DNA from: Bradysia coprophila
Taxonomy: Eukaryota; Arthropoda; Insecta; Diptera; Sciaridae
Length of the DNA: 64,000 bases
Direction: 5' to 3'
Assembly: GCF_014529535.1 (NCBI RefSeq)
Contig: NW_023503313.1
Location: forward strand, 1,228,796-1,292,795
A program made the position numbers and the translations under genes. A model generated the notes under the pieces. It saw only the letters and a program-made list of their open reading frames with translations. It was not told the origin of the DNA and ran no database searches. This document shows, piece by piece, positions 24,641 to 36,829 of the stretch. Positions within the stretch are counted from its first letter, which is position 1. Every line of letters starts with the position of its first letter.

Positions 24641-27099
24641 ATGGGTACAAATACATTCTCTTACGATTCGTTTGGCGATCAGCAAGCGACTAAAGAAGAC
24701 ACTGGTGACATGTCATTCTGTATGTCCAACTATCCCAAAGATGCAATGAAAATGATGTCGATGATGAGATCTCATCATATGCTGACCGATGTTGTGCTCG
24801 AAGTACAGAAGGAATTGTTTCACGCTCACAAGGTTATACTGTCAGCAGCAAGCCCGTATTTTAAGGCAATGTTTACCGGCGGACTGAAGGAATGTGAGAT
24901 GTCGCGTGTTAAACTGGAAGGGGTATGCGTATAGGAATTTCACGGATGGCCGTGAATTTAATTTGTTTTGTTCGTTCTACAGGTATGTCCGTCGGCAATG
25001 GGACGAATTTTGTATTTTATGTATTCGGGACGGATTCGCGTCACCGAATTGTCTGTGTGCCAATTATTACCCGCAGCCACAATGTTCCAAGTTACAAACG
25101 TTATCGACGCCTGTTGTGCATTCCTGGAACGTCAATTAGATCCGACCAATGCCATTGGCATCGCTAATTTCGCCGAACAGCATGGATGTACTGATTTGAA
25201 GCAGAAAGGAAACCAATTCATCGAACGTCACTTCACGCAAATATGTCAAGAGGAGGAATTTCTTCAATTGACTGCCATTCAGCTGATACAACTGATACGA
25301 AAGGATGAGTTAAATGTTCAAGAGGAACGTGAAGTGTACAATGCGGTGCTGAAATGGGTTCGGTATGATGAGGACAGTCGCTATCCGAAAATGGAACACA
25401 TTCTGTATGCGGTACGATGTCAGTTTCTTACACCGAATTTCCTGAAAGAGCAGATGAGCAACTGTGAAGTGCTGAAGAAGGCTCCAGCTTGTCGTGAATA
25501 TTTGGCTCGAATTTTTAAGGATTTAACTTTGCACAAGAAATCTGTTGTGAAAGTGCGTACACCAAATACACCACGGATGATATTCATTTCGGGTGGCTAT
25601 TTTCTTCATTCGTTAGATTTACTAGAGGGATACAATGTGGATGAAAAGACGTGGACAACATTGCCACGGTTAAGGGTACCAAGATCGGGCTTGGGTGCAG
25701 CCTTTCTGAAGGGAACATTTTACGCAGTTGGCGGCAGAAACAATTCACCTGGCTCATCGTATGATTCCGATTGGGTTGATAAGTAAGTTAGATGAATTGA
25801 CGTCATTAGAAATGTCCAGCCCTCAAATACAATTGTCATGTTACGGTTTCAGATACAATCCGATTACGGAACAATGGCGACCTTGTGCACCGATGTCAGT
25901 GCCTCGCAATCGAGTCGGTGTTGCTGTTATGGACGAATTTCTATACGCTGTTGGTGGTTCAGCTGGATCAGAGTACCACAACACCGTTGAATAGTAAATA
26001 TTTCCTCGTCCCAGTCACGTTTATGAGCATCGTCAAAAATCCACTTTTTTCTGCATAGCTACGACCCGGAAGAAGATCGTTGGACACTCATTCAACCCAT
26101 GCATTCCAAAAGGCTAGGTGTCGGTGTGGCAGTTGTGAACCGGCTTCTCTATGTCATTGGCGGATTCGATGGAAGGGATCGATTAGCGTCAGTAGAATGT
26201 TACCATCCAGAAAACAACGAATGGTCAATGGTAGCCCCATTGAATGTCGGCCGAAGTGGATCGGGTATGATTTTCCGTCAATAAGTCTTTACACTCTCTA
26301 AATTCCAATTTGCCCATTAGGTGTGGCAGCGCTGAATCAGTATATCTTTGTGGTCGGTGGATTCGACGGTACAAGGCAATTGGCATCGGTTGAGCGATAT
26401 GACACGGAAAATAATGTTTGGACTATGGTAGCACCGATTAAAGTGCCGCGCAGTGCCCTATCACTAACGGTACTCGACGAAAAACTCTATGCCATGGGCG
26501 GCTTCGACGGTCACAATTTCGTGGCGATTGTGGAAGTGTACGATTCCAAGTTGAATAAATGGGAGGAGGGAACACCGCTCACTTCTGGACGATCCGGACA
26601 CGCATCGGCCGTCATTTATCAACCATCATGTGCTTCCACATCCGTGAACGGAACCGATATGCCATTTGCCAACAGTCAGGATCCATCGCCATCTTCACCC
26701 GACGAACAGATGCAAGACGGCAGTAGTTTGTCCGAAAATTCGATGGACGTTGAATCAAGCGCTAGTAGTGGTTCGACATCACAGACGTACGGGCGACAGA
26801 ATTCGTGTGTTTTTCAGAGATTGTTCGGCTTTTTGTCGTCGTTAAACGCCTGTCATCCGCCAGACACTCCAATCAATACCATTTCCAATATATCCAACAT
26901 TCAAAGTGAACTTTATCTTGTAAATATTTTTAAATTTTTATGGACCACTGACTTAAGTAATTTTGCGATTGTTAAATTCGGACACAACGTGCTAATGAAA
27001 TTTCTGTGCAAAGTCAAAAAGAAAAATGACTTGACAACATCGTCGTTGCTGTCCGGACCTGTAAATACACTATTTATCAATGATATACAGCCTAGCTAA
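24641..27099 (+). CDS. Keap1: Keap1 (BTB-BACK-Kelch substrate adaptor)
   Basis: Adaptor for a Cullin-3 ubiquitin ligase that degrades the CncC/Nrf2 transcription factor until electrophiles or oxidants modify its cysteines. Exons: 24641-24922, 24983-25782, 25853-25993, 26059-26264, 26321-27099; frame is kept throughout, 735 residues. Order: BTB (~45-155; [31 protein letters not shown]), BACK (~160-290; [24 protein letters not shown]), six Kelch blades ([54 protein letters not shown]). The Nrf2-pocket arginines are present ([23 protein letters not shown]). Cysteines equivalent to human C273, C288 and C297 are present ([22 protein letters not shown]); the C151 position is Ser118, with Cys two residues later. 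A Ser-rich tail of ~165 residues follows the last blade and is unusual for Keap1. A 5' UTR exon ending ATAAG|GTGAG at 24445 probably joins an acceptor at 24590. Confidence 0.94.
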
Positions 27100-27125
27100 T
27101 CAGAAATTTAATTGAAACAAGTTGT

Positions 27126-27143
27126 TTTTATTGCGACTTTATT
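27126..27143 (-). terminator. minus-strand poly(A) signals for the mARC gene
   Basis: Two TTTATT motifs (27127-27132, 27138-27143), AATAAA on the minus strand, lie 76-92 bases beyond the mARC stop codon and only about 30-40 bases past the Keap1 stop on the other strand. The 3' UTRs of the convergent genes must therefore overlap. Confidence 0.55.
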
Positions 27144-27218
27144 TACGTATTACCTAAACGATAGCATTGATATTTGTTACAAATACAAAAGAAAAAATTG
27201 AAAAATTGAAAGATCAAA

Positions 27219-28745
27219 TTATTCATCACATCCCACGTAAACGGCATCGCCACTTCTGACACTGCCACCGTTCGACATTAACAGTAAATACATTCCCATT
27301 ACGGGTGATTTGCATGTGTCAACGCATCGATATGATTTCAGCGTTTTCAGCGGTTCTTGTCCCTTGTTCAGTACTCCCTTTGTCGGATCCATTGTAACAA
27401 CATAGCATCTGTTGGAGGAATAGTGATTTAAGTAACATTAAATTGTCGTTTGGCAATTCGATGAACCCATTGCACTGAAATGTCGACGACTCGAGAAACA
27501 ACGACTTTTTCTGAAGAAGAGGTGAGTAGTTGACGATTCTTCATGAACTTACCTTTTCTTCAAAAAAGTGGTCATTTCTTCTTGCCTTTTTAACATTTCG
27601 TACAAAGAATAATCCCTTCTGCAACATGTGAAAAAAACGGTGATTTTCTGATGGAAAGGTGAGTTCTTGAAGAAACGGTGACTGCTCACTGCTTCTTCAG
27701 GAACTCGCCATTTCTTCAGAAAGTCGTCGTTTCTCGTGTAGATGATTGTTCAGTGCAATGATGAACTCAGTTACCTCAAACAAGGTCCTGTATATTTGAA
27801 AGTAAGATTATCGCCAATGCGAACCCATTTCCAATTGTCTTCATCGTAGGCCGACGCACCGTTGACCACGAAATTCGGTCGAAATATTAACGGTACGACG
27901 GGCTCTTCGATACGTGTGTTCAGATCGTTAACGGACTCTGCATTGAGCATCATGAAACCTTGAAATTCGTTCGGCAATTGCTGCAAAAGATTTTGCCTGA
28001 TTTATTGTAACTGTAAATTGCGACATCCCATCGATTGATTACTAACAACGAGTCCAGTCGATTCGAGTTTCAACCGTTCGTTTCTGTCGTTCCGAATTGA
28101 GTCGTTGTCTGGATAAAAGACTAGTCGATTGCCTTCCTCATTTCCGCTTATAAATTTCGAGAGCCACACCGCTACTTCTGCTCCACAGTCAATGGTTCCA
28201 CTGGGATGCTGGGCGTGCGTAATTGCCTGTTCGGTTTGATATAACTGGGAGATATTCAAATGAAAATCGGGCATCGAAGGTGCTGATAATATTAAAGTTT
28301 CGCCGGTGATATTCGGTTGAATGAGGAGCAGTTTCGGTTGGGCTGACAGTGTTGTATAGCTTTTAGTGACGATAACAAATACTCTGCGATGAAATTTTGT
28401 TATTTTCCAAGTGATTTGAGCATGAGATTAGACGGGAATCAAACCTTTCTCTCAAGACACCATTTTGAAGGCCTAGCTTGGTGCATTCAATGTTATTCGT
28501 TATTCGCATCGGTGCACAAGACTTTATCGGATAACAAAATATCTCTCCTATTTCACCTACCAACCGCCATCTGAGGGTTTGATATATAGATTATGGGAGC
28601 TGGGTGGATGAAATGAGAAATTTCAAAAATTACGATTTCGGTGGTCTGTTAGCCAGCCATTTGCGATAAAAGTATGATGCCACTCCAATGCTGGCTATTC
28701 CGAAAACTACTACCAGACTCTTCAGGTGATTCGGTGATATGGAGT
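27219..28745 (-). CDS. mARC: mARC-like MOSC-domain molybdenum reductase (5' end incomplete)
   Basis: Mitochondrial amidoxime-reducing component: a Moco enzyme of the outer mitochondrial membrane that, with cytochrome b5 and its reductase, reduces N-hydroxylated substrates. Exons, minus strand: (about 28745)-28634, 28570-28445, 28383-28047, 27980-27775, 27408-27219; junctions from the second exon on keep frame. The first visible exon encodes a membrane anchor (LVVVFGIASIGVASYFY) followed by basic residues. Then comes the MOSC N-terminal barrel (WRLVGEIGEIFCYPIKSC), the MOSC core (FRPNFVV; DNWKWVRIGD), and the Moco-ligand region GPCLRCYVVTMDPTKG, matching CSRCILTTVDPDTG of human mARC1. The C-terminus has LKTLKSYR and GDAVYVG. 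No ATG is in frame before a stop upstream of the anchor exon, so the initiating codon is in an earlier exon that I could not place with confidence (candidates near 28800-28890). Confidence 0.85.
27472..27757. repeat. diverged inverted-repeat element in mARC intron
   Basis: TTGCACTGAAATGTCG...CTCGAGAAACAACGAC...TTCTGAAGAA at the left matches, inverted, TTCTTCAGAAAGTCGTCG...TTCTCGTGTAG...TTCAGTGCAA at the right. Inner segments with repeated TTCTTCA/TGAAGAA also pair. It occupies most of the intron between mARC exons 4 and 5, a likely old MITE. Confidence 0.5.
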
Positions 28746-28899
28746 CTAGATGACGTGTAATTAACGATAATATAGATACACACCAAGTTGATCAACAAAC
28801 CTCTCTGAAGAAATGCAACGAATCCAGATATTCCGATCATCTTCCAATTGATATTGATTGACAAATGAAGAGGCTTTAGTGTGTGACGCAAGACAGATG

Positions 28900-30850
28900 G
28901 AAAAAATTTTCAGAGAATGAAAACTGGTCGTGAGAACACATATACTTGAATAATGTCTAGACGTACACTGACAAGAACGGTTCTTTTTTTAAACAATTTT
29001 TTAGCGACTTTGGCTGATAACACCGACGTTGAATAGAAGTTATTTGTTGTTGGAGTGAATGAGAGTTGTCGGGAGCGGCATTTGTTAAATCACATGCTCT
29101 ACTGGAACCGCTGAATTGCATTGATTGGCTAATCAAGCTTTTTGAACCTGTTGCTAATGTGGTGTAGGTGTTTTATAGGCTGTCGGTAAACCTACTTATG
29201 TGTAGGATAAAGGATGATGGATTTACTCCACTGATTCTTGTACTGAAACTCATAACAAGTTGTCCGTCTATCTATCTAGTTGGAATCACTATTTTCATCC
29301 GCTAGCTGGAGGTGGAGTGTACTTTCAAATCACCTATTGCTCAGGAAATAATGCTCCCACCTATATAACACCAGTATATGGGTGGGACTAGGTCATATAA
29401 GCTTGCTATCAAATTAATTTGATGATTCTATCTGCTTTGTACTTTGTTATTTCAGGATGATCGGTTCGTCGTAGTGCGATTTTCTTTTTCGTATAAAAGG
29501 CGAGGCCGACACACAAGTTAAAAATGGTTGGAATAATTTTTTCAAATTTTTGACCAAATGTAAATAGAAAGATTTTGGCATGGATTTCGATGTGTAGAAC
29601 TTAAAATTGAAGCAAAAGAACTTTCACATAATGCAAATCGCTCGAGCCTGAATTGGTGCCGGGATAAATATCAACATTTTTCATGCAGTGTCTTTCTTAG
29701 TCACAATTTCACTTCTTTTTCTCTTTCGCAAACGAGAGAAAAAAATCTGTTCAGACAGGGTAAAAAATAATTGCAGAAAATGGAGGAGAAAAGTCGGAAA
29801 TTTCTCATCCGAACTGAGGAGAGAACAGGCGAGTCTTCTTACTGCAATTATAGTACTTAGAATTGCGATAGTTCTGTTTATAATATATCAACAACATATT
29901 TGAACAAGTGCTACGTGGTTTTCATACCAACAAAATGATCTAATTTTCTGCCAAAAAGGTTTTTTCTCATAAACGAGAGGTAAAGTGAAGTTTTATTCAC
30001 GAAGGCGAAAAATTACCATTTCTTTTAGTAAAATATCTACCGTGTTAGTTTGTTGGACAAATGATGTCAATGACTTCTTGTGTATTGACCGGCCTCGGCT
30101 TCGCCTCGAATTGATAAACGTCACACAAGGAGTGCCATTTCGATCATTTATGTGGTGTACAAAAATCACATTTTTCCAAATCTAATCAAATCTTTCTTTC
30201 AAGTCAATTGTTTGAGTATGGAACGTTTCCGCCTTATCTGTAGGCTGTAATACTCAGCTCATTTATTTAAATTTTATTTTCGAAATTTTACAATCAAATT
30301 GACGAGTCTGAACATCTTTTTATTAGTGCGACGTTTTACATTTTATTTCGGATTTTGTTTTCTGTGTAAGTAAGGGTTAATAATCAAAACCAACTGTACA
30401 CACACCTTTCCGAAAACTAACGAATACACACCAGATATTCTATTCAGACGAGTCTCTTTAATGCTTCAAGTTAAAAACCAGTAAAACACAAATGTATAAG
30501 AACATATCGTATTCTCTCACTCATTCTCTCATGACGATTTTGATAACGTACACGGCGGTAAAACGGGCAAATATTCATATTCACCATTTAATATAAATGT
30601 TTTGAAGTGTTGTACAGTGTCGGTAGAGGAGTGTGTGTTTTATTAATTCTATTTTAGTATTAATTGAATAAATTTCTTCCTCTGTACGTACCACCTCAGT
30701 AAAAAAAAACTCATTGTCTACCAGTATTCCACAATTCCTGCGGTCAAAGTTTATCTAATACAAAATTTCGTTTGACGTGTTCATTAAAAACGTAATATTG
30801 CAGAACGTTTCGATTCCGTGAAATCTTTTTGTAATTAAATTTTGTACACA
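28900..30850. other. intergenic region between mARC and acetyl-CoA hydrolase
   Basis: Divergent promoter region of about 2 kb. Contains a strong TATA-box-like TATAAAAGGCG at 29493-29503 with only a nine-codon frame after it, a hairpin TCCCACCTATAT...ATATGGGTGGGA (29362-29387), and the TTCG-tipped hairpin at 30060-30170. Otherwise AT-rich spacer. Confidence 0.4.
30060..30170. repeat. hairpin with CTCGGCTTCGCC tip
   Basis: AATGACTTCTTGTGTATTGACC pairs imperfectly with TGATAAACGTCACACAAGGAGTGCCATT around the tip GGCCTCGGCTTCGCCTCG. The tip matches that of the hairpin at 14260 (GACCTCGGCTTCGCCTAGG) and, in inverse orientation, at 45890-45915, whereas the stems differ. Confidence 0.5.
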
Positions 30851-30856
30851 AAAACA

Positions 30857-33800
30857 ATGCTATCGGTTCGTAATAAATTGCTATTTGGATTGAAATCCTA
30901 TCCAAATTTGACACCGTGTCTTGTGAAAACATTTTACTCATATTCACCGGAACCGTCTCAGCCACTCAACCGAGAACCGGCAATAGTGTCGCCAGAGGAA
31001 GCTGTTAAATGCATTAAATCAGGTAATGAATGAATGATTTTGATGAAATAGAAAGAATTCAATCAATGAAAATGAATATGAGCCAACAAGAAGAAACATA
31101 AACATTAATTGCTGACCTAGAGAGACGCATATGTATTTATATACGCTGTATGTTTGCAGGTTACATAACTGAACGTTGATGCATTATTATGTTTTCTTTG
31201 TATAACAATTTTTTTTTCTATGTTCGAAGGCAGCGTAACTTTGGGTTTTGGGTTAAATCAATAATTTGTGTTTTCGTTCAGAAAAAAGAAATGTTTCCCT
31301 TTTCTCTTTTCCACCGTATTCTTTGAACGAATCCATGCATTGTGATGTTAATATCGTATAACGTTGAACCATTTGTTACAAAGTGTGGGTACTACCAACA
31401 TTAAATGTAATAACTTATTGATATCGTCAAGAGAAGATACACCGAATCATTCTACTGTTTTCTGTCACATTATTGATACATTAAATTTGGAGTACAGCTG
31501 CTGCATACTAATTGTGCGCTCATTTATCATAATTAAATTGGAAATGAAATTGTAATTGTATTTTTAGCAGACCTTACTTAATTCACTAATTGTAGTGGCT
31601 GATGGTTCCAGCTGTGATTAATGTCACGTGGTCAAACGAAAAATCTTGGTGATTGCAATTCGATTGAATGAAAATAAAACATTCATCGTATACCACCCAG
31701 CAGATTTCGTAACATTAGTAGAAACAGGCTCGTCTATTGGTTAAAAACTTGTAGATGATATCGAACGAATTGTGAATTTTAATTAGATGACGCAGACGCC
31801 TTAATAAAATTGAAATTTGGCAACGATATTTGGAAAAATCAATCGTCTCTTTTCGGGTAACTCTGGAAGATCCAGTAATTCACCTGGTTTTTATCTTTAG
31901 GTTCAACAACTTTCCTTCGAAAAAAAACTTTTCGTTGGTAGGTTGGAACTTTGACCTTTCAATTGATTTACCATCGAAATTCGATTAGTTCAACGACATC
32001 GACAGAAGTTTTCAATAAATTTGATGCGTAGTAGTTGAAAATTACACGTTTCTTTAGTAGCATAACTACTGCGGTATTGAAAAGTGGCGGATTCTTTTGA
32101 AAATTATAGCGACGCTAATAATAGAACGGTACAACAATTTGACTTAGTTGCACTTTCCAAAATCCCTCTGTCATCAGAAGTAACTAAAAAAAATGAAGTT
32201 CACAATTGGATAGGTCAGCAAAATATTTTCGCTTTTTACGACCTAGTGTGGTTTGAGTGTGTAGGTGTTGGCGCGGTGTCATCAATTTTATATGCATTGA
32301 TGAATGAAACCGCATTCTAATAAAAGAAAAAATTAATTATGAACAGCTGGCTACTCTCATGTCTCATTTAAAAGCAATAAAACGTTCATGAAAATAAACA
32401 AAAATTAATTTGGATGATCTCCCCGCTATATCCGGCAATATCTCACTAATGTTAAACGATTTTTTTTTCTATATTGTAAATCGAATGAGTCTTCGCTTTC
32501 TCCTACACTTATCTGAACTGATAAGATTGCGTTTACTTCTATTCGATAGTGACGATAAAGTCCACCCACTTAAACAGAACGACCTGTGCTTTTCAGTCAA
32601 ATGACTTAATTTTGTACTTTGTTTATCATGAACTGTATGAACACGAGTTATGTATGACTTTCGATTTTCGAGTAATATGCGTTTCAGAATAAAATTTATC
32701 CCCAGACATGAGTGACACATCTGGGATTAAATGGTAATACAAATCAGGATCTATTTTCTTTAAAAATTAAGAAATTTTCAAACTTTTTTTTGGATTTTTA
32801 GTAAATTTTTTGGAAAATTTGTAGAATAGTTTGAATTCTACAAAAGTCTGCAATTTCGTAAAATGTCGTTAAATTCTAAAATATGTGGAAACGTTAGAAA
32901 ATTGTAGAAAATGTTTTCTGGAAAATAGGCCCTGCTACAAATAGATTGATTCACATGAGATTAAAAAATGTAATCCCGAAGCTCATTCCATTTTCTATAC
33001 TGATTACACGTTTATCTGCAGCTCGTCGATTGTTAAACTTATTGATTTGAATGGAATCCACCGCTGTATTAAGTTGATTATGATTATTAGCCACTGTTGA
33101 GATCGTATCAGTGTTCCATACTTAAAATTGGCCTCCATTGTCCCAGTAGAGAAATTTTCATGCTGATTACATGAAAATGAATGCACTCGCTTTGAGTTCT
33201 ACTTCGAAAGGAAAATGATTAGACTATAGACTAGCACCAACAGTCTCGAACTGGCCATACTGTGAATTCGGGTGATTCCCGAAGGACATTTTAGATTTTG
33301 TATGAAATTTTGAAATTTTTGGGCGTTATAAAAATGAGTTGCATTTCGTGTCCAATCCTATCATTAGAACAAAAGTTGTTGGTGACAAGACTGCAGTCAT
33401 CGAGGCGAATGCTAGATAAAATCGATCGGACCGATGTTTTGGACCTGCCAAAGTCGTATGCATTATTTTACCGCTACACCTGGACAAGTGTGACCGTACA
33501 AAGTCCAAAAAATGGAATTCTTTCCTATAATGTGACCAATCTGACGATGAATGGGTTGTATTTGGTCTGATGGAATTAGGCGCCAAAAAATCTTGATTTA
33601 CTAACACTAATAAACTAACTACAAATACAATTCTGGCATCACAATCCACAATAGTGTAGATACGCAACAAATGTTGTGATTATTTTAATTGCCGTTATCA
33701 CATGCTACTTTAAGTAAGAAAAAAGCGATTGCATAATCCATGTTTCTTTCACATTCTTTTTATCAAAATTCTGAAGACTTTTTTTTTCGTTTGTGTGCAG

Positions 33801-36800
33801 TTGATCTATGTACTTATCTAAATGTACAACGACGCGCATATGTTACATTTATTAGATGATAAATTGCTTGGAATCTGGTCATGTAACTTGACTCGGCATT
33901 TCGAGTTCTATTTATAAATTGTTCCAATAATGTATTAGTTTAGGCGAAATCTTTAATGTTTGTTATGCTTATTATTGTATCTGAATACAAATATTTAGCA
34001 ATACACACTAAGTGGATGGAGCAGTAGTATGTAGAGGTGATAAGGAAACAGTGTTGAGAAAAGTAGAGGGTGACTTAGAATAAATAAAAATGAAGAGCAT
34101 CGGTCAACAGTGACGTCGAGATTTTCTCCGGCATTGTTGAGAAACATATGAACTCAAAGATTTGCCTAAGATTTAGTCATGTTTCGTCAACTCTTAGTAT
34201 GTTCAATTCTTAGGAAGCTTTAACGAGATGCAAATGCTCATTATTAATTATTTTTGGTTATAAGCAATATGTCAATTCATAAAAGGCAGTTCTAGAATGG
34301 TATGGGGTTTAGACATAAGTGACTCTCATCACACTGCATACCTTTCATATTTATTGTGACTTTTCCACTGAAGTCGCTAGTTTGGAAACTAACGAGTAAG
34401 CAAATGAATATTAAGAGTCAATTTGCCAAAACTTCGAACAACTTAAAAACAAGCCATCGGCGATTTTTACAGGATATGTAGTAATTGATTCAGGGGACCC
34501 TCCTGAGTCATTTGCAAGCAAAACAAAATCCTCGAAGTAATTATGTTTTCACGCCAGAAATCATGAAAAAATGGTCTGCACTAGGGTGACCAAAATAGTT
34601 TTTGTTGCATATCACCGACAATACGTAATTTCAGATAAATGCGTTACGTATTGTCGGTGATATGCATCGCCGATGGCTTGTTTTTAAGTTGTTCGAAGTT
34701 TTGGCAAATTGACTCTCAAGTTGGTGCCTCCAAAAGGCTCAAACTGAAATTTCTATAAAAGAATTATTTTGATAAATAAATGTCTTTTACTCAGTGATTG
34801 ACATGAATATATAAATGCAGACCGGAAACATTAGCGAATTATTGGAAAAATGAAATTTCATTCATTCAGCCCCGCTTCAAATCAGCTGACGATGTCAAAA
34901 CATTTTTTTTAAAATATTTTGAAACAGAAAACTTCGTCAACATCGAATTTTATTTTTCTTATAATTCGCTAATGTGAAATGTCTCCTTTCTAAATTTACT
35001 TATTCAGTTAATTTCAATGATTCTAGAGTACCTTATTTGATCTTAAAACTTACGTTTCAGGCAATACAGTCTTCATGCAGGGCGCAGCTGCCACTCCGAC
35101 TATTCTAGTTAAGGCAATGGCAGAACATGGCCGAAATGCCAACTTACGTGATGTTAAGATTTGTGCTATGCACACAGAAGGTTTGGCTGAATATACCGAT
35201 CCAGCTCTGGAAAAAGTTTTTCGTTCCACGTCCTTTTTCATGGGCGGTAACGTTCGAAAGGCGGTAGCAGAAGGTCGTGCCGATTGTGTTCCAATATTTC
35301 TTCATGAAATCCCTCAATTGTTCCACAAAAAGATTTATTGTCCGGATGTGGCTCTCATATCTGTAAGTAAATTGTTTAGGTTTTGAACGACAAGCGATCT
35401 TTAATTTTTTTGTCGCTCTAGGTATCACCGCCGGATCAACATGGCTATTGCTCTTTAGGCACAAGTGTTGATTGTGTTCGTGCAGCTTTGATGCACTCGA
35501 AATGTATTGTTGGTGAGTTGTGTAGTGTGTTTTCCATGTGTGGACTTTCAATCGAATTCTCATCAATTTCATTAGGAAACTAGAGACATTACCATAAGTT
35601 CACAAACGAAACAGTTAAGCATTTTCATTTTTTTTCCTTTAAATGTACCTCACATAAAATTTGTTGAACACGCTCCGTTAATGAAATGAACGTCACTGAA
35701 ATATCACCAACACTTTCAGCTCAAATTAACAAACAAATGCCACGCACATTTGGTGATTCAATCATTCATCAATCTCACTTTGATTTCGCCACCTGCATCG
35801 ACGAGCCGCTGCCTGCACATGGCCACAAGCAACAAACTGAACAAGAAACGAAAATCGGCCAACTCATAGCAGAGAATTTGGTCGAGGATGGAGCCACATT
35901 GCAGATGGGCATTGGAAACATTCCGGATGCTGTTCTGACCGCTTTGCACAATCATAAGGACTTGGGCATTCATTCGGAGATGTTTGCTGACGGTGTTGTG
36001 GATCTGGTGAAGAATGGATGCGTTACGAATGCTAAGAAGACCATTCACAAGGGACGTATTGTTGGTTCATTTTTGATTGGATCGAAGAAACTCTACGATT
36101 TTGTCGACAACAATCCGTTCATTGGTAATATATTCAATATATTGGCGGAGCCATTGACGATATGATGACCCAATCTTCTTTCAGAAATGCTGGACATTGC
36201 ATACGTGAATAATGTCGGTATTATTGCGAAAAATCCTAAAATGACTGCCATCAATTCAGCTTTGGAAGTTGGTAAATAAGTTTCCTTTTATTGTCCTTTG
36301 AACATTTTATTAGGTTGCCTGAACCGTACGAAACAGACGTCCACAGATCAATACAATGGCCTCAATTGCTAATTAACTGACACTATTCTTTCCGCAGACT
36401 TAACGGGACAAGTAAACGCCGACTCGATTGGAACAAGAATGTACTCCGGATTTGGCGGACAGGTTGATTTTATTCGAGGTGCCGCAGAAGGCTTTGACGG
36501 CAAAGGAAAACCAATCATTGCCATTCCATCAGTTACGAAGAGGAACGAATCGAAAATTGTGCCCACACTGAAAACCGGTTAGTTAATCGTCCAGTCTTTG
36601 TTCTTCAATCAGTAACTGAGTTCCTCATTTTTTAGGCGCTGGTGTCGTAACATCGAGAGCCCATGTCCATTATGTCGTCACGGAGCATGGCATTGCGTAC
36701 CTGTTCGGAAAATCGATTCGACAACGTGCCCACGCACTTATTCAAATCGCACATCCCGATCATCGCGAGGCCTTAGAGAAGGCTGCATTTGAAAGATTAA

Positions 36801-36820
36801 AATGTATGCCATCTCCTTAA
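30857..36820 (+). CDS. acetyl-CoA hydrolase / 4-hydroxybutyrate CoA-transferase family, mitochondrial
   Basis: CoA-transferase fold enzyme that exchanges or hydrolyses acyl-CoA thioesters, predicted in the mitochondrial matrix. Exons: 30857-31022, 35061-35362, 35422-35512, 35720-36124, 36185-36271, 36398-36577, 36636-36820; frame is kept across all six introns, giving 471 residues. The N-terminus (MLSVRNKLLFGLKSY..) is basic and hydroxylated without acids for ~30 residues, a typical mitochondrial targeting peptide. Landmarks: VFMQGAAATPT; EIPQLF; VSPPDQHGYCSLGTSVD; GIGNIPDAV; GIHSEMFADG with E273, which I take as the catalytic glutamate that forms the glutamyl-CoA intermediate; GFGGQVDFIRGA; SRAHVHYVVTEHGIAYLFGK. 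Whole-length match to fly acetyl-CoA hydrolase-like proteins. AATAAA at 36953-36958 is a likely poly(A) signal. The 4 kb first intron is repeat-bearing. Confidence 0.93.
31023..35060 (+). other. 4 kb first intron of the acetyl-CoA hydrolase gene
   Basis: Starts GTAATG and ends TTTCAG. Open frames here (60-114 codons) carry no recognisable domain. It holds the nested foldback at 34415-34716 and low-complexity AAATTTT-rich sequence near 32760-32930. A long first intron after a targeting-peptide exon often houses enhancers, but none can be shown from sequence. Confidence 0.6.
34415..34716. mobile_element. nested foldback element in intron
   Basis: Perfect ~49-base outer arms: GAGTCAATTTGCCAAAACTT...AAGCCATCGGCGA (34415-34463) and its exact reverse complement (34667-34716). 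Immediately inside the right arm a second, independent perfect inverted repeat occurs: TGCATATCACCGACAATACGT (34606-34626) and its complement ending 34666. Perfect arms mean recent insertion or gene conversion. No coding capacity. Confidence 0.65.
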
Positions 36821-36829
36821 ATGAATTTT

